A DNA stretch of 64,000 nt from an uncultured Bryobacterales bacterium (GCA_951813605.1 OX638379.1:5282062-5346061); one strand, 5' to 3'; numbered from the stretch's first letter, positions 8,459 through 17,664 are shown. Translations and numbers: made by a program. Notes: a model not told the origin generated them from the letters alone.

Positions 8459-9261
8459 CGTCTCGGCCCGCGCACGGACTGGCACGCACTTTCCGGCAGG
8501 TCTTGGTGGATGTCGAGGGCGCAGCCCTGTATGTGACGATTAACCGTCCTGCGGCCCGAAACGCGCTGAACCGGGCGGCGCATCGCGAACTAGGTCAGGG
8601 CTTCGACGCGTTCGCCACGGACGACACGCTCCGCGTCGCCGTAATCCGGGGGGCAGGAGAGAAGGCCTTCTGCTCCGGGTCCGATCTCAAAGAGGCACGC
8701 GAGCGCTTGTCGGATGAGTACCCGCAGAGTGGCTTCGCCGGCTTGACGCACCGATTCGACTTGGACAAACCTGTTGTCGCCGCCGTGAACGGCCACGCGC
8801 TGGGGGGAGGCTTGGAGATCGGGCTCGCCTGCGACCTGGCTGTAGCAGTCGATCACGCCGAATTCGGCTTTCCCGAGCCGCTGGTTGGGCTGGCCGTTCT
8901 AAGCGGGGGCATTCACAGGCTTGTGCGGCAGATATCGTACAAGCCCGCCATGGGCTTGTTGCTGACCGGCAACCGGATTGATGCCCGGGGCGCGCTGGGC
9001 CTCGGCCTGGTCAACGACGTATTGCCAGTTTCCGATTTCGAGTCGGCCATTGAGCGCTGGGTGTCGCAGGTTCTGCGCTGCGCTCCTCTCGCATTGGAAG
9101 CAACGAAGCAGGTGGCCCGCCGGAGCCTCGAGGAAGTCTCGCTCGCCGCAGCGATCCGACGAGATTACCCCGCCGCCGCAGCAATGCTCGCGAGCCGCGA
9201 TGCAGTCGAGGGTCCCCGTGCCTTCGCGGAAAAGCGCCCTCCCCGCTGGACTGGCCATTAG
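8455..9261 (+). CDS. Enoyl-CoA hydratase/isomerase (crotonase family)
   Basis: 268 residues from GTG 8455 in a GTGA overlap with the preceding gene. Both crotonase oxyanion-hole segments are present: FCSGSDLKEAR near residue 75 and NGHALGGGLEIGLACDLA near 115. FGFPEPLVGLAVLSGG near 137 aligns with the segment carrying the first catalytic glutamate. The enzyme would hydrate, isomerise or retro-condense an enoyl-CoA made by the acyl-CoA dehydrogenase next door. The third position of the conserved PExxxGxxPGGG pattern is altered (AVLSGG), so the exact reaction is open. It is separated from the dehydrogenase gene by 39 bases. Confidence 0.87.
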   Translation: MTSRPAHGLARTFRQVLVDVEGAALYVTINRPAARNALNRAAHRELGQGFDAFATDDTLRVAVIRGAGEKAFCSGSDLKEARERLSDEYPQSGFAGLTHRFDLDKPVVAAVNGHALGGGLEIGLACDLAVAVDHAEFGFPEPLVGLAVLSGGIHRLVRQISYKPAMGLLLTGNRIDARGALGLGLVNDVLPVSDFESAIERWVSQVLRCAPLALEATKQVARRSLEEVSLAAAIRRDYPAAAAMLASRDAVEGPRAFAEKRPPRWTGH

Positions 9262-9300
9262 CAGCGGGGAACATCTAGACTTTGGTATCTGAGACTTCCC

Positions 9301-10485
9301 ATGGACTTTTCGATCAGCGAAGAATCGCGCCTGCTAACCGCTTCGCTACGGCGCTTCGTGGAGCAGGAGTTGCAGCCCCTCGAAGAGGAGGTCGAGTCAA
9401 GGGGCGAGATCGCCCCCGAAAAAGCGCGGGAGATATTCCTCAAGTCCAGAAGCTTGGGCTTCTACGCCATGAACATGCCGGAGGCAGTCGGCGGCGGCGG
9501 CCTAAGCGCGGTCGAAATGTGCCTAGCGGCTCACGAGATGGGACGGACCAGCGACATACTTGTTCGGAGGGCATTTGGAACCGTCTATGAGCTGCTGCTG
9601 GCCTGCGCTGGCTCGCAACGGGACGAGTGGCTGCTGCCCGCCGTGCAAGGTGACCGCACGTGTGCGATTGCGATGACGGAGCCGGGCGCGGGATCGGACG
9701 CCGCCGGGATCTCAACGAGCGCGAAGCGTAACGGTCGCGGCTGGGTGCTGAACGGCGGGAAGCACTTCGTCAGCGACGGGGCGTTCTCGGACTTTTTCGC
9801 CGTGACGGCGCGAACCGCCCCGGACAAGGGTGCTGGCGGGATTTCGGTTTTTCTGGTGGACAAGGCGATGCCGGGCGTCACTTTGGGACGAAATCAGCCG
9901 ATGATGGGCTTGCGCGGCGGGAGCCACGTAGAACTGTCATTTGAAGACGTCAGGCTCGGGCCCGAACACTTGCTCGGTGAAGAGGGAAGGGGCTTGCGGC
10001 TCGTTCTCGGGACCATCGGACGCGTGCGCTTGTTCGACATCGGCGCACGGGCGGTGGGGACGGCCACGCTCCTGCTGGAAATGATGACGCGACATGCAAA
10101 CGACCGAAAGCAGTTCGGCGTCCCGATCGGCACCTTCCAGATGGTGCAGGCGAAGCTGGCTGACAGCGCTATCGAAATCGCCTCGGCCCGGCTGCTCGGG
10201 CTTGACGCGGCTTGGGACATCGATCGAGGCCTGGACCCGCGCGAAAAGGTCTCCATGGTCAAGGTATACGCGTCTGAGGTGCTTGGTCGAGTCGCCGACC
10301 GGGCGGTGCAGGTGTTCGGAGGACTGGGTTACTGCAAGGATCTGCCCATCGAGCGGATCTACCGGGACTGCAGGGTCATGCGGATCTACGACGGCACGTC
10401 GGAAATCCATCGGAGCCTGATCGCGAAGGGAATGCTGCGAAGCGGCGCGGCGGCTGTGGTTCCCACTGGCAAGCCGGCACGGTAG
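9301..10485 (+). CDS. Acyl-CoA dehydrogenase
   Basis: 394 residues, a standard ACAD length. Signature segments are AIAMTEPGAGSDAAGIST near residue 120, NDRKQFGVPIGTFQMVQ near 265, VQVFGGLGYCKDLPIERIY near 335 and MRIYDGTSEIHRSLIAKG near 360. In short- and medium-chain enzymes the base is the glutamate of YEGT. Here it is aspartate (YDGT), which also occurs in some ACAD subfamilies. FAD-dependent alpha-beta oxidation of an acyl-CoA is inferred. It is the last gene of the rightward unit. A perfect 12-base palindrome (10485-10496) touches the stop codon but has no loop or T-run, so it is not scored as a terminator. Confidence 0.9.
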   Translation: MDFSISEESRLLTASLRRFVEQELQPLEEEVESRGEIAPEKAREIFLKSRSLGFYAMNMPEAVGGGGLSAVEMCLAAHEMGRTSDILVRRAFGTVYELLLACAGSQRDEWLLPAVQGDRTCAIAMTEPGAGSDAAGISTSAKRNGRGWVLNGGKHFVSDGAFSDFFAVTARTAPDKGAGGISVFLVDKAMPGVTLGRNQPMMGLRGGSHVELSFEDVRLGPEHLLGEEGRGLRLVLGTIGRVRLFDIGARAVGTATLLLEMMTRHANDRKQFGVPIGTFQMVQAKLADSAIEIASARLLGLDAAWDIDRGLDPREKVSMVKVYASEVLGRVADRAVQVFGGLGYCKDLPIERIYRDCRVMRIYDGTSEIHRSLIAKGMLRSGAAAVVPTGKPAR

Positions 10486-10967
10486 AAGCGCGCTTCCGAG
10501 GGCCGGCGCACGGCGATGCCTCCACTTTCGCACCGCGCCCGTCGCATAAGCCGCCTGGGTGAAACCAGAATTTGCCAGGGCTTGCGCGACCAAGCCATCC
10601 AGGACGCGCTAGGGCCTTGACTGAACCAATCTACAGAGTCGCGAAGGGGGCCGAATACAGCATCAGATTGGACTCGGTTGCTTGGTGCGAGGGGGCCAAG
10701 GCCATCACCATCAAGCCGGCTCGGCTGAGGCAATACGCACGAAGCTTGCGGACGGTTTCGGAAAAACTCACTCAGGCGCCCCGATTCAGGCAGAAAAATA
10801 TGCATCACGACACGGAATTCGCGTCAAATTCTCAAAAAACGCCAAAAATCTACCCGTTTCTGCCCTGCGACGTGATACGGTTTTGCTGCGGCGCATGATT
10901 CCTGCGGATGGTTTTGCAGGAAATCGAGGGACGCCGTTAGAAGTGCAATTGATTCCAGGAGGATGGA
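10486..10967. other. Intergenic stretch without a convincing gene
   Basis: About 480 bases between the acyl-CoA dehydrogenase and the small membrane protein. No frame shows a recognisable protein. The right part is richer in A+T. A 7-bp hairpin (10899-10905 with 10916-10922, loop 10 bases) lies about 45 bases before the next gene and may belong to its 5' leader. Confidence 0.5.
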
Positions 10968-11294
10968 ATGGCAAACAAAATCATTCTAGGTCTCGCCATC
11001 TTATTGGCGATCGTGATGGCCTTCGCTCCCGACATGGACTCCGGGGGCCTGATCGCACTCGGCTTGGTTGTCCTCGGTCTGGCCTACGGCGCGATGGCGG
11101 TTGACGCGGAGGATGCTGTCGCCTTCTTGGTTCTCGCTGTCGCAGTGTCAGGAGCTGGCGGCTCGGATGTGCTCAACGGCATCCCAGCGATCGGTATGCA
11201 TCTAGATGCGATCGTCGATAGCCTAGCCAAAGTCCTGGCGGCAGGTGTAGTTACCGTGCTAGCAGTCCAGTGCGTGAATCGCCTCAAGGGCTGA
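10968..11294 (+). CDS. Small three-helix membrane protein, unknown function
   Basis: 108 residues, mostly hydrophobic. I see three or four membrane segments at about residues 4-22, 27-45, 48-68 and 85-102, and almost no charged residues outside the ends (MANK start, NRLKG end). A very good ribosome site (CCAGGAGG, 6-8 bases before ATG) supports expression. I do not recognise the family. The single-gene context, with its own leader hairpin on the left and a strong hairpin just after the stop, suggests an independently transcribed gene. It could be a holin-like or small accessory membrane protein, but nothing in the sequence decides this. Confidence 0.7.
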   Translation: MANKIILGLAILLAIVMAFAPDMDSGGLIALGLVVLGLAYGAMAVDAEDAVAFLVLAVAVSGAGGSDVLNGIPAIGMHLDAIVDSLAKVLAAGVVTVLAVQCVNRLKG

Positions 11295-11304
11295 AGATGA
11301 CGAG

Positions 11305-11335
11305 CGGATAAGCGGCCCAAGGTCGCTTATCCGCA
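11305..11335 (+). terminator. Stem-loop after the small membrane protein gene
   Basis: Perfect 11-base arms (GCGGATAAGCG at 11305-11315 and its complement at 11325-11335) with a 9-base loop, starting 11 bases after the stop codon. There is no T-run behind it, so it may be a transcript-end stabiliser or a T-less terminator. Confidence 0.55.
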
Positions 11336-11407
11336 TCCACCCCGTCACTGGCGGCGCTGGTAGCGTCCTGACAGCCAGACTAAATAGTCTACGTATTCTC
11401 CGGAGCG

Positions 11408-11426
11408 AACTCCAATTATTGGAGTT
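11408..11426. repeat. Operator-like palindrome
   Basis: AACTCCAAT at 11408-11416 and ATTGGAGTT at 11418-11426 are exact inverted copies around a single T. The symmetry and A+T-rich centre suit a dimeric DNA-binding protein. No gene start is close enough to say what it would control. Confidence 0.4.
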
Positions 11427-11464
11427 GCATAGTATGCGTTGCCTACAGGGAGTTCTTAACAGAC

Positions 11465-11510
11465 CCCAGCCCGTTCGGCTGGGATCGGAAACCCTAGTTC
11501 CGGACGGGCT
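11465..11510 (+). other. Two mutually exclusive hairpins
   Basis: Hairpin A pairs CCCAGCC (11465-11471) with GGCTGGG (11477-11483) around a 5-base loop. Hairpin B pairs AGCCCGT (11468-11474) with ACGGGCT (11504-11510). They share bases 11468-11474, so only one can form. This is the geometry of an attenuator or RNA switch, but no controlled gene or U-run follows closely. Confidence 0.3.
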
Positions 11511-12279
11511 TGACCGGCTTAGAACGTCGATATGCCGCCCCGACCTTGGCGTCGTAGCCTCAGCGCTCCCAAGAGGCCCCTAGCCGCTTGTGCCCGCGGT
11601 CAAGGCCTTCGGCAATTCGGGGCCTTTTCCGATAGCTGTCGACTTGGCGACAACGCTTCCGTGTCGGCAGTGAGCTGGTAACGGTCCCGCAGTAGGCCTT
11701 CGGCGACGATTTCATGCGCGTGCCGCCCCCAGGGCCGAGGCACTGGAGCTGAAGGCCTGCCAGTCTCTGCCAGAGCGGCTACGAGTGCGAGTCGTCATGA
11801 CAACTCGCGGCTCAGCGCCCTGCGACGAAACGACGTTGCGGAAACAGGAACGGAGTCCGGGCTTGCATTAGCAAGGGTCGCGACGCGGACGGTCGGCAAT
11901 CCGCGCAACTTCGGCCTGTTGTCCGAATCCCCAGCCGCGTGGCGCCGTTGGATCGCGATTGACGACAGCGCACCGGGGTCTCGGGTCGTGAAGCGGACGT
12001 TGACGAACCTCTGCTCTGCGAAATCGGACCTGCTGCACCTTGAGCATCAGACAAGACCGACGGCACTCAAGCGTTGCTGCCTTGGCTTGGCCGCTGCAAA
12101 GCAGGAGAGGGCTCACCTAGCCCGAACGGTCCGGCGCCGGTCCTTGCTCGTGACCGGAGTTGCCGGACCAATCGAGTCTCGCTGTACCGCTGGCGTGTCG
12201 CTCGCAGTCGTGGCCTAAGGAAACGCGACCGAAGCACGGATCCCGGGGTCTGTATACTCGATTCGAGACTGCACGCCCG

Positions 12280-14742
12280 ATGCGCTCGATTCTGCTAGCT
12301 CTAGCCGCGCTGCTTCCGACAGTCTTCGCCAGCCATGCGCAGACCGAGTCGGAGGTCATCCAGATTCTCATCGAGAACTGCGGATCGTGCCACGGTCAGG
12401 CTAGGGTGTCGGATCTTGACTTGCGCACTTTGGACGGGCTCTTGCAGGGTGGGAAGCGCGGGCCAGGCGTCGTTCCCGGGAACGCTGAAGAGAGCCTGCT
12501 CTATCGAGCAGTCACTCACCAGGGAGACCTCGCAATGCCTCTACAAGGGGACCCACTGACCGCGGGCGAGATCCGTGTCCTGCGGTCATGGATCGAGGAG
12601 GGCGCGAATCGGCCCGAATCGTCGTCCGTCGAGTCGCGCGAGACTTGGTGGTCGTTTCGGCCCGTGTCCAGGCCGGAGATCCCGGCCGACGGCGGGGACT
12701 GGGCTAGGACTCCTATCGACCGGTTCATAGCCCGTGGCTTGGCCAGCCGGGGCCTTGTGCCTGTAGCCGAGGCTGATCGACGAGTGTGGATCCGGCGCGC
12801 AACGTACGATTTGCACGGTCTACCGCCCACCCCGGACGAGGTCGCAGCATTTGTGCGGGACCGCTCTGCCGGTGCTTTCGAGTCTGTAGTCGATCGCCTC
12901 TTGGAATCGGAGCGCTACGGCGAGCGCTGGGGACGCTACTGGCTTGACGCCGTTCGCTACGCCGACAGCGGCGGCTTCGAGACAGACATTTATTTCCGGG
13001 ACGCCTGGCGCTATCGGGACTACGTCATCAAGTCGTTCAACGACGGCAAGCCCTTCGACCGATTCATCCGGGAGCAGGTCGCCGCCGACGAGATCTGGCC
13101 AGACGATATCGAGTTGCGCGGCTCGTACCAGATTCCCGAGGAGAAGCAGCGAAATCTCGAGGCGCGGATCGGCACCGGACTCTACACCGTGGGAACCGTG
13201 TATCACGAAGCGGCCCTGAACGGCCAGCAGTTGCGTCACGAGTGGATGGTGGACTCGGTCGATGTGACAGGCGAAGCGTTCCTTGGTCTAACGCTCGGCT
13301 GCGCGCGTTGCCACGACCACAAGTTCGACCCGATTTCGCAGAAGGACTATCACCGGATGATGGCATTCTTCGAAGGCAGCGAAATCAGGCGCATCCCGGT
13401 AGTGAACAAGATGTCGGAGTTCGGGTACTACTCCGCCTACCCGAAGCAGCTCAAAGTCTTCGAATACCAGCAAGCGCTGAAGGATCTAGAGGAGAAGGTT
13501 CGTCAGCGAGTAGTCGACGAGATTGCCGGCTCCTTCGACAGGGACATCGTAGAGGCCTTCCGCGCCCCCAAGGCCGACCGGACATTCGAGCAGCAAGCTA
13601 AGGCGGCCTCCTTGGAACGGGCCCTGACCGAGGCAGGCCTTTTGGAAAATCCTGGCGGCTACGCCACCGACCTGCCCTACACGCCCGAGGAGCGCGACCG
13701 CCGAACGACATTGGTCACGGAACTCGGGGAGGCCGCTGCCGCCGCGCGGTTCGACCTGCCAATGGCGACGGTCTTGGGGCGAGCGGAAGTGAGCTATCCG
13801 GTTCGTATGACGGAACGCGGGGATTGGCGGCCGACAGGGGAGGTGATTCACGCCGAGACCCCCGCGGCGTTGGGGGGAGCGGAGAAGGCTTCCAAACAGG
13901 GCCGCCGAAGGCAACTAGCCGAATGGCTGTCGGCGCCTTCCCATCCCCTAGTCGCCCGCGTCATGGTCAACCGGATCTGGCAGGGCCACTTCGGCCGCGG
14001 CATCGTTGCGACTCCTAACAACTTCGGACGCCAGGGCGGGAAACCGACGCATCCCGAGCTGCTCGATTGGCTGGCGTCCGAGTTCGTGCAGCAGGGCTGG
14101 AGTGTCAAGGCGATGCATCGGTTGATCATGCTTTCCGGCGCTTATCGGCTTTCCTCCTTGACGGATGCCCGGAACGTCAGCAAGGATCCCGGAAATCTCT
14201 ACCTTTGGCGCATGAACCGCAGGCGCCTCGATGCTGAGAATCTCCGCGACGCGGTGCTCGCCGTGGCAGGCATCCTGAATCTTAAGATGGGCGGGCGACC
14301 CGTGCTGCCGCCACTCTCCGAAGAGGAGCGCTTGGGAATGTGGGACAAGGACGACTGGCCCGAATCTCTCGATCCCGCCGAGCACAATCGGCGCAGCGTT
14401 TACGTGTTCGCCAAGAGGCAGTTTCCATATCCGATGTTCAAGACGTTCGACGCGCCGGATCCCGCGACAAGCTGCGGGCGTCGCGCAGTCACCACGGTCG
14501 CGCCGCAGGCGCTGACTCTCTTGAATAGCGACTTCATGCTGCAGGCGGCTCGCGCTCTAGCAGTTCGTCTTGAAGGAGCGGGCACCTCGGAAGAAAAGGT
14601 GGCACGGGCTTGGGAATTGGCCATTTCGCGCCCTCCGGCGCCCGGGGAGCGCGATCAAGCAATTGAGATGCTAACGCTCGCGGGGCCCGATGAGTTTGGC
14701 CTGATGCTCTTCAACTTGAACGAATTCGTCTATATCGACTGA
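12280..14742 (+). CDS. PSD1-type cytochrome/DUF1549-DUF1553 protein, secreted
   Basis: 820 residues from ATG 12280, which gives a clean signal peptide (MRSILLALAALLPTVFASHA). The frame is open 40 codons further upstream, but those residues look non-native. Next comes a planctomycete-type cytochrome c motif CGSCH near residue 34 with GVVPGN and MPL downstream. Then follow the DUF1549 region (WARTPIDRFIARGL through GCARCHDHKFDPI, a second CxxCH near residue 345) and the DUF1553 region (RQLAEWLSAPSHPLVARV through ALTLLNSDFMLQAARAL). This is the usual order and length for the family, which is abundant in Planctomycetes, Verrucomicrobia and Solibacter. The role is not established; electron transfer coupled to polymer or sugar oxidation outside the cytoplasm is often assumed. 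The DUF1501 partner gene follows by 8 bases. Confidence 0.87.
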   Translation: MRSILLALAALLPTVFASHAQTESEVIQILIENCGSCHGQARVSDLDLRTLDGLLQGGKRGPGVVPGNAEESLLYRAVTHQGDLAMPLQGDPLTAGEIRVLRSWIEEGANRPESSSVESRETWWSFRPVSRPEIPADGGDWARTPIDRFIARGLASRGLVPVAEADRRVWIRRATYDLHGLPPTPDEVAAFVRDRSAGAFESVVDRLLESERYGERWGRYWLDAVRYADSGGFETDIYFRDAWRYRDYVIKSFNDGKPFDRFIREQVAADEIWPDDIELRGSYQIPEEKQRNLEARIGTGLYTVGTVYHEAALNGQQLRHEWMVDSVDVTGEAFLGLTLGCARCHDHKFDPISQKDYHRMMAFFEGSEIRRIPVVNKMSEFGYYSAYPKQLKVFEYQQALKDLEEKVRQRVVDEIAGSFDRDIVEAFRAPKADRTFEQQAKAASLERALTEAGLLENPGGYATDLPYTPEERDRRTTLVTELGEAAAAARFDLPMATVLGRAEVSYPVRMTERGDWRPTGEVIHAETPAALGGAEKASKQGRRRQLAEWLSAPSHPLVARVMVNRIWQGHFGRGIVATPNNFGRQGGKPTHPELLDWLASEFVQQGWSVKAMHRLIMLSGAYRLSSLTDARNVSKDPGNLYLWRMNRRRLDAENLRDAVLAVAGILNLKMGGRPVLPPLSEEERLGMWDKDDWPESLDPAEHNRRSVYVFAKRQFPYPMFKTFDAPDPATSCGRRAVTTVAPQALTLLNSDFMLQAARALAVRLEGAGTSEEKVARAWELAISRPPAPGERDQAIEMLTLAGPDEFGLMLFNLNEFVYID

Positions 14743-14750
14743 GGACCGCC

Positions 14751-16214
14751 ATGCTTTGCGAACAAGTGACAAAAGCCGCGACGCGACGCGAATTTCTGGA
14801 AACGGCGGGCCTCGGCTTCGGAGGACTGGCTGCTTCCTGCCTGCTCGCGGAGGACGCCGTTGCGGAGCCGAAGGCAAATCCGTTCGCGGCGAAGCCCGCG
14901 CCCCTGCCCGCAATGGCCAAGAGCGTGATCGTCCTGTTCATGCACGGCGGACCGAGCCATCTGGATACGTTCGATCCGAAACCTCTGCTGCAGAGATACG
15001 ACGGGCAACCGGTGCCGGAGTCGTTCCGCACGCGCGACTTTCAATTCACGAAGATGGACAAGGTGCCGTTGCTGGGCACGCCTCGAACTTTTGGGCGTTA
15101 CGGCGATTCGGGCTTGGAAGTCTCGGACCTGTTCCAGAACGTCGCCAGGCACGCCGACGACCTTGCCGTAGTCCGCTCCTGCCACCACGATGGGTTCACC
15201 CATATCACCGGCCAGAATTGGATGAACACCGGATGGGCTCAGGTCGGTCGGCCAAGCCTGGGCTCGTGGGTCGTCTACGGTTTGGGCACGGAAGGCGAGA
15301 ACCTGCCCGCCTACGTGGTCATGCTGGACGGCGGCATCAAGTCCGGGTCTCCGGCTTACGGTTCGGGCTTCCTGCCCGCCATGTACCAAGGGACGGTTCT
15401 GCGGAGCGAAGGGCCGCCGATCCTGAACATTCGACGTTCCGGTCTGGAGGCTCCAGAGCGGCAGCGGCTCTTGATGGACAAGCTCGAATGGTTCAACCGC
15501 AGGCATCTAGAGCGCCGTGCGGGGGACTCCGAGCTGGAAGCGCGCATTAAGGCGTACGAACTTGCATTCAGGATGCAAACATCGGCTCCGGAGGTGGTCG
15601 ACATCTCCTCGGAATCGGCCGCTACGCAGACACTGTACGGCTTGGACGACGCAGTCACCCGGCCTTTCGGAAAGCAATGCCTGCTGGCACGCCGGATGGT
15701 GGAACGCGGAGTCCGGTTCGTCCAGCTGTACTCCGGATGCGGTAACAACGGAGCCAGCCCGGGATGGGACGGGCACAACCAGATCGACTACAACCACGAG
15801 ACCATGGCGGCACAGGTGGACCGTCCAATCGGGGGCCTGCTGGAAGACCTAAAATCGCGAGGGCTCTTGGAGCGGACGCTTGTGGTGTGGGGAGGGGACT
15901 TTGGACGCACGCCGTTCACCGACGGAGGCGAGGGCGGAGCAAGGAACAACGCCGGCCGCGACCACAACCCCTACGGCTTCACGGTGTGGATGGCCGGTGG
16001 CGGAGTCAAGGGCGGCAAGGTGATCGGTGCGACGGACGAGATCGGCTTGAACGCGCTCGACGACAAGGTGCATGTTCACGACTTGCATGCCACGATTCTC
16101 ACGCTCTTGGGGCTCGACCACGAGCATCTCACCTATCCGTTCCAAGGACGGGACTACCGGCTGACCGATGTCGGCGGCCACAACAACTTGGCGAGCAGGC
16201 TGACGTCCGGGTAG
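14751..16214 (+). CDS. DUF1501 protein with Tat-like signal
   Basis: 487 residues. The N terminus has a Tat-like pattern (TRREFLETAGLGFGGLAASCL). The body has the DUF1501 pattern: VIVLFMHGGPSHLDTFDPK near 60, the histidine-containing HHDGFTHITGQNWMNTG near 145, VVWGGDFGRTPF near 380 and GRDHNPYGFTVWMAGGGVKGG near 400. The fold is related to alkaline phosphatase/sulfatase enzymes, and the His/Asp clusters suggest metal binding, but no biochemical function is assigned. It is the invariable partner of PSD1 proteins and is cotranscribed with one here. The neighbouring gap on the right holds no gene. Confidence 0.88.
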   Translation: MLCEQVTKAATRREFLETAGLGFGGLAASCLLAEDAVAEPKANPFAAKPAPLPAMAKSVIVLFMHGGPSHLDTFDPKPLLQRYDGQPVPESFRTRDFQFTKMDKVPLLGTPRTFGRYGDSGLEVSDLFQNVARHADDLAVVRSCHHDGFTHITGQNWMNTGWAQVGRPSLGSWVVYGLGTEGENLPAYVVMLDGGIKSGSPAYGSGFLPAMYQGTVLRSEGPPILNIRRSGLEAPERQRLLMDKLEWFNRRHLERRAGDSELEARIKAYELAFRMQTSAPEVVDISSESAATQTLYGLDDAVTRPFGKQCLLARRMVERGVRFVQLYSGCGNNGASPGWDGHNQIDYNHETMAAQVDRPIGGLLEDLKSRGLLERTLVVWGGDFGRTPFTDGGEGGARNNAGRDHNPYGFTVWMAGGGVKGGKVIGATDEIGLNALDDKVHVHDLHATILTLLGLDHEHLTYPFQGRDYRLTDVGGHNNLASRLTSG

Positions 16215-16749
16215 TCGGCGGATCTCCCTTGTCTGCCCGTCGGACAACAGACGGATAGGCGTGGCCGAAGCGGACGTACTATGTGTCTCGGCGGGTCGGC
16301 CGCATAAGATCTTCGGCAGTGGGCCTCGCGATAATCGCCGATTGCCAATCGGGAAGACCCGCGCCAGATCCCATTGCAATCGCTCGGACGCTCTTATCGA
16401 ACCGCTACGCTCCGCCTGCATCAGCAGGTGGGAATTCGCCGACCAAATTGGCTTGAGCCCGCACTGCGAAAGCAATTCGTCGCAATGCTGCGTTCACAAG
16501 AGCCTTCAGTGCCCGCCCCCCGTCCGCGCCGCGTCGCGTCACGCCCCATTCCCACCAGCAGCTCATGCATGACTCTTCACCTACACGCCGCCCTCAGCCC
16601 ACGCGCCAAGCTCCAGCAGATGGCCCTTCAGCCGTTCCATGCAAATCCAGGCGCACCTCTCGTTCGCTGAGGCTGGCCGTTTCCTCGGAAACGCCCAATC
16701 CGGCGTTGCCACCGGATACGTTGACCCCGCCTTGATGGGCAGACGGGCA
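16215..16749. other. Convergent intergenic stretch without a gene
   Basis: About 535 bases between the ends of two convergent transcription units. I see only a small perfect hairpin (CCGATT 16338-16343 with AATCGG 16347-16352, 3-base loop). No frame resembles a protein. Confidence 0.5.
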
Positions 16750-17664
16750 TTAGGAATGGGATTTCTCCAAGCCGCGCATCACGCGGTCAATCAGGAACTC
16801 CACATACTTCGCCGTCTCTTCATCGGGTGTGATGGACGCCCGGCGAACCGTGTCGTGCCGCAAGAGCGAGCGCCTCACCAGCAGCTTCTTCTCCATCTGC
16901 AGCAGCAACTCCATATTCTGGAGGCTGAAGACTAGGTAGGGAAGGATCTCCTGAAACCTGTCCATAGCGCCGTCCCGATCCCCGGCGACTGCTAGATCGA
17001 AGGCTTGCTGCAGCATGTCGGCGACGCCGAGGGCTGGCATGGCGCCGCAGATCCCCGCCTCGATCCCTTCCAGCAGGTACATGCCGCCCCAACCCTCGAG
17101 CACTTGCACCGCACCATCTGTCGCTTCGACAATCTCGACTACTTTGGGAGCCATCAGGGGCTGCTCTAGCTTGAGGTAGCGGAAGTGCGGGAAGCTTTCG
17201 TTGAGGCGCCTGGCCGTCTCCGCGGTGATCGTCGGCCCGCCAGGGTTGAAGTCCTGGACGAGAACTGGCAGCGAAGTCGACCGGAGCACGTCCGAGACGA
17301 ACTTGAACACATCCGCCTCCGAGATCTCGAACATCCTCGGAACCGCGACGGAGATGACATCCGCGCCAAGCTGCTCGTTCCGGACGGCGATCTCGGATGC
17401 GTGGATACCCGCGTAGTGGTTGGACTGCGCGATGACTTGGATTTTGCCGTTCGCAGCCTCGACAGCGGTCGAGACGACCGTGTAGCGCTCGGTCATCGTG
17501 AGCTTGTAAAACTCGCTTGCGTACGCCGGTAGGCAGGCAGCGCTGAAGCCCTTGTCAACGCAAAATCTGACGATTCGCTTCAGGGACTCCAAATCCAGCG
17601 CCTCGTCCGGGAGAAAGGGGGTCGGCAGGACCGGAACGATTCCGTTGATCTTCTGTTGCGTCAT
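16750..17664 (-). CDS. DHDPS/NAL-family aldolase (2-keto-3-deoxy sugar acid aldolase-like)
   Basis: 304 residues. The start is ATG 17664, overlapping the SDR stop by four bases. The same frame is open far upstream but only through the antisense-like shadow of the SDR gene. The TIM-barrel pattern of the dihydrodipicolinate synthase/N-acetylneuraminate lyase family is visible: GIVPVLPTPFLPDEALD at the start, CLPAYASEFYKLTMTER at the position of the GTTGE loop, and the Schiff-base lysine in FRYLKLEQP near residue 165. The GTTGE triad is not conserved, so it is not lysine-pathway DapA. With a dehydratase and SDR upstream, cleavage of a 2-keto-3-deoxy sugar acid into pyruvate and an aldehyde is the most likely role. 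Last gene of the leftward sugar block. Confidence 0.85.
   Translation of the reverse strand: MTQQKINGIVPVLPTPFLPDEALDLESLKRIVRFCVDKGFSAACLPAYASEFYKLTMTERYTVVSTAVEAANGKIQVIAQSNHYAGIHASEIAVRNEQLGADVISVAVPRMFEISEADVFKFVSDVLRSTSLPVLVQDFNPGGPTITAETARRLNESFPHFRYLKLEQPLMAPKVVEIVEATDGAVQVLEGWGGMYLLEGIEAGICGAMPALGVADMLQQAFDLAVAGDRDGAMDRFQEILPYLVFSLQNMELLLQMEKKLLVRRSLLRHDTVRRASITPDEETAKYVEFLIDRVMRGLEKSHS

Larger units (their letters stand above)
11336..12279. other. Long intergenic stretch with hairpins, no convincing gene
   Basis: About 940 bases before the PSD1 gene. Short open frames exist on both strands, but none gives a recognisable or compositionally credible protein. The left third contains a near-perfect palindrome and two overlapping hairpins (listed separately). 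The right part could be a decayed gene, but I could not identify which. Confidence 0.45.

Noticed and set aside
10485..10496. Perfect 12-base palindrome GAAGCGCGCTTC at the acyl-CoA dehydrogenase stop
   Set aside because: No loop and no T-run, so it cannot be called a terminator; short G+C-rich palindromes are expected by chance.
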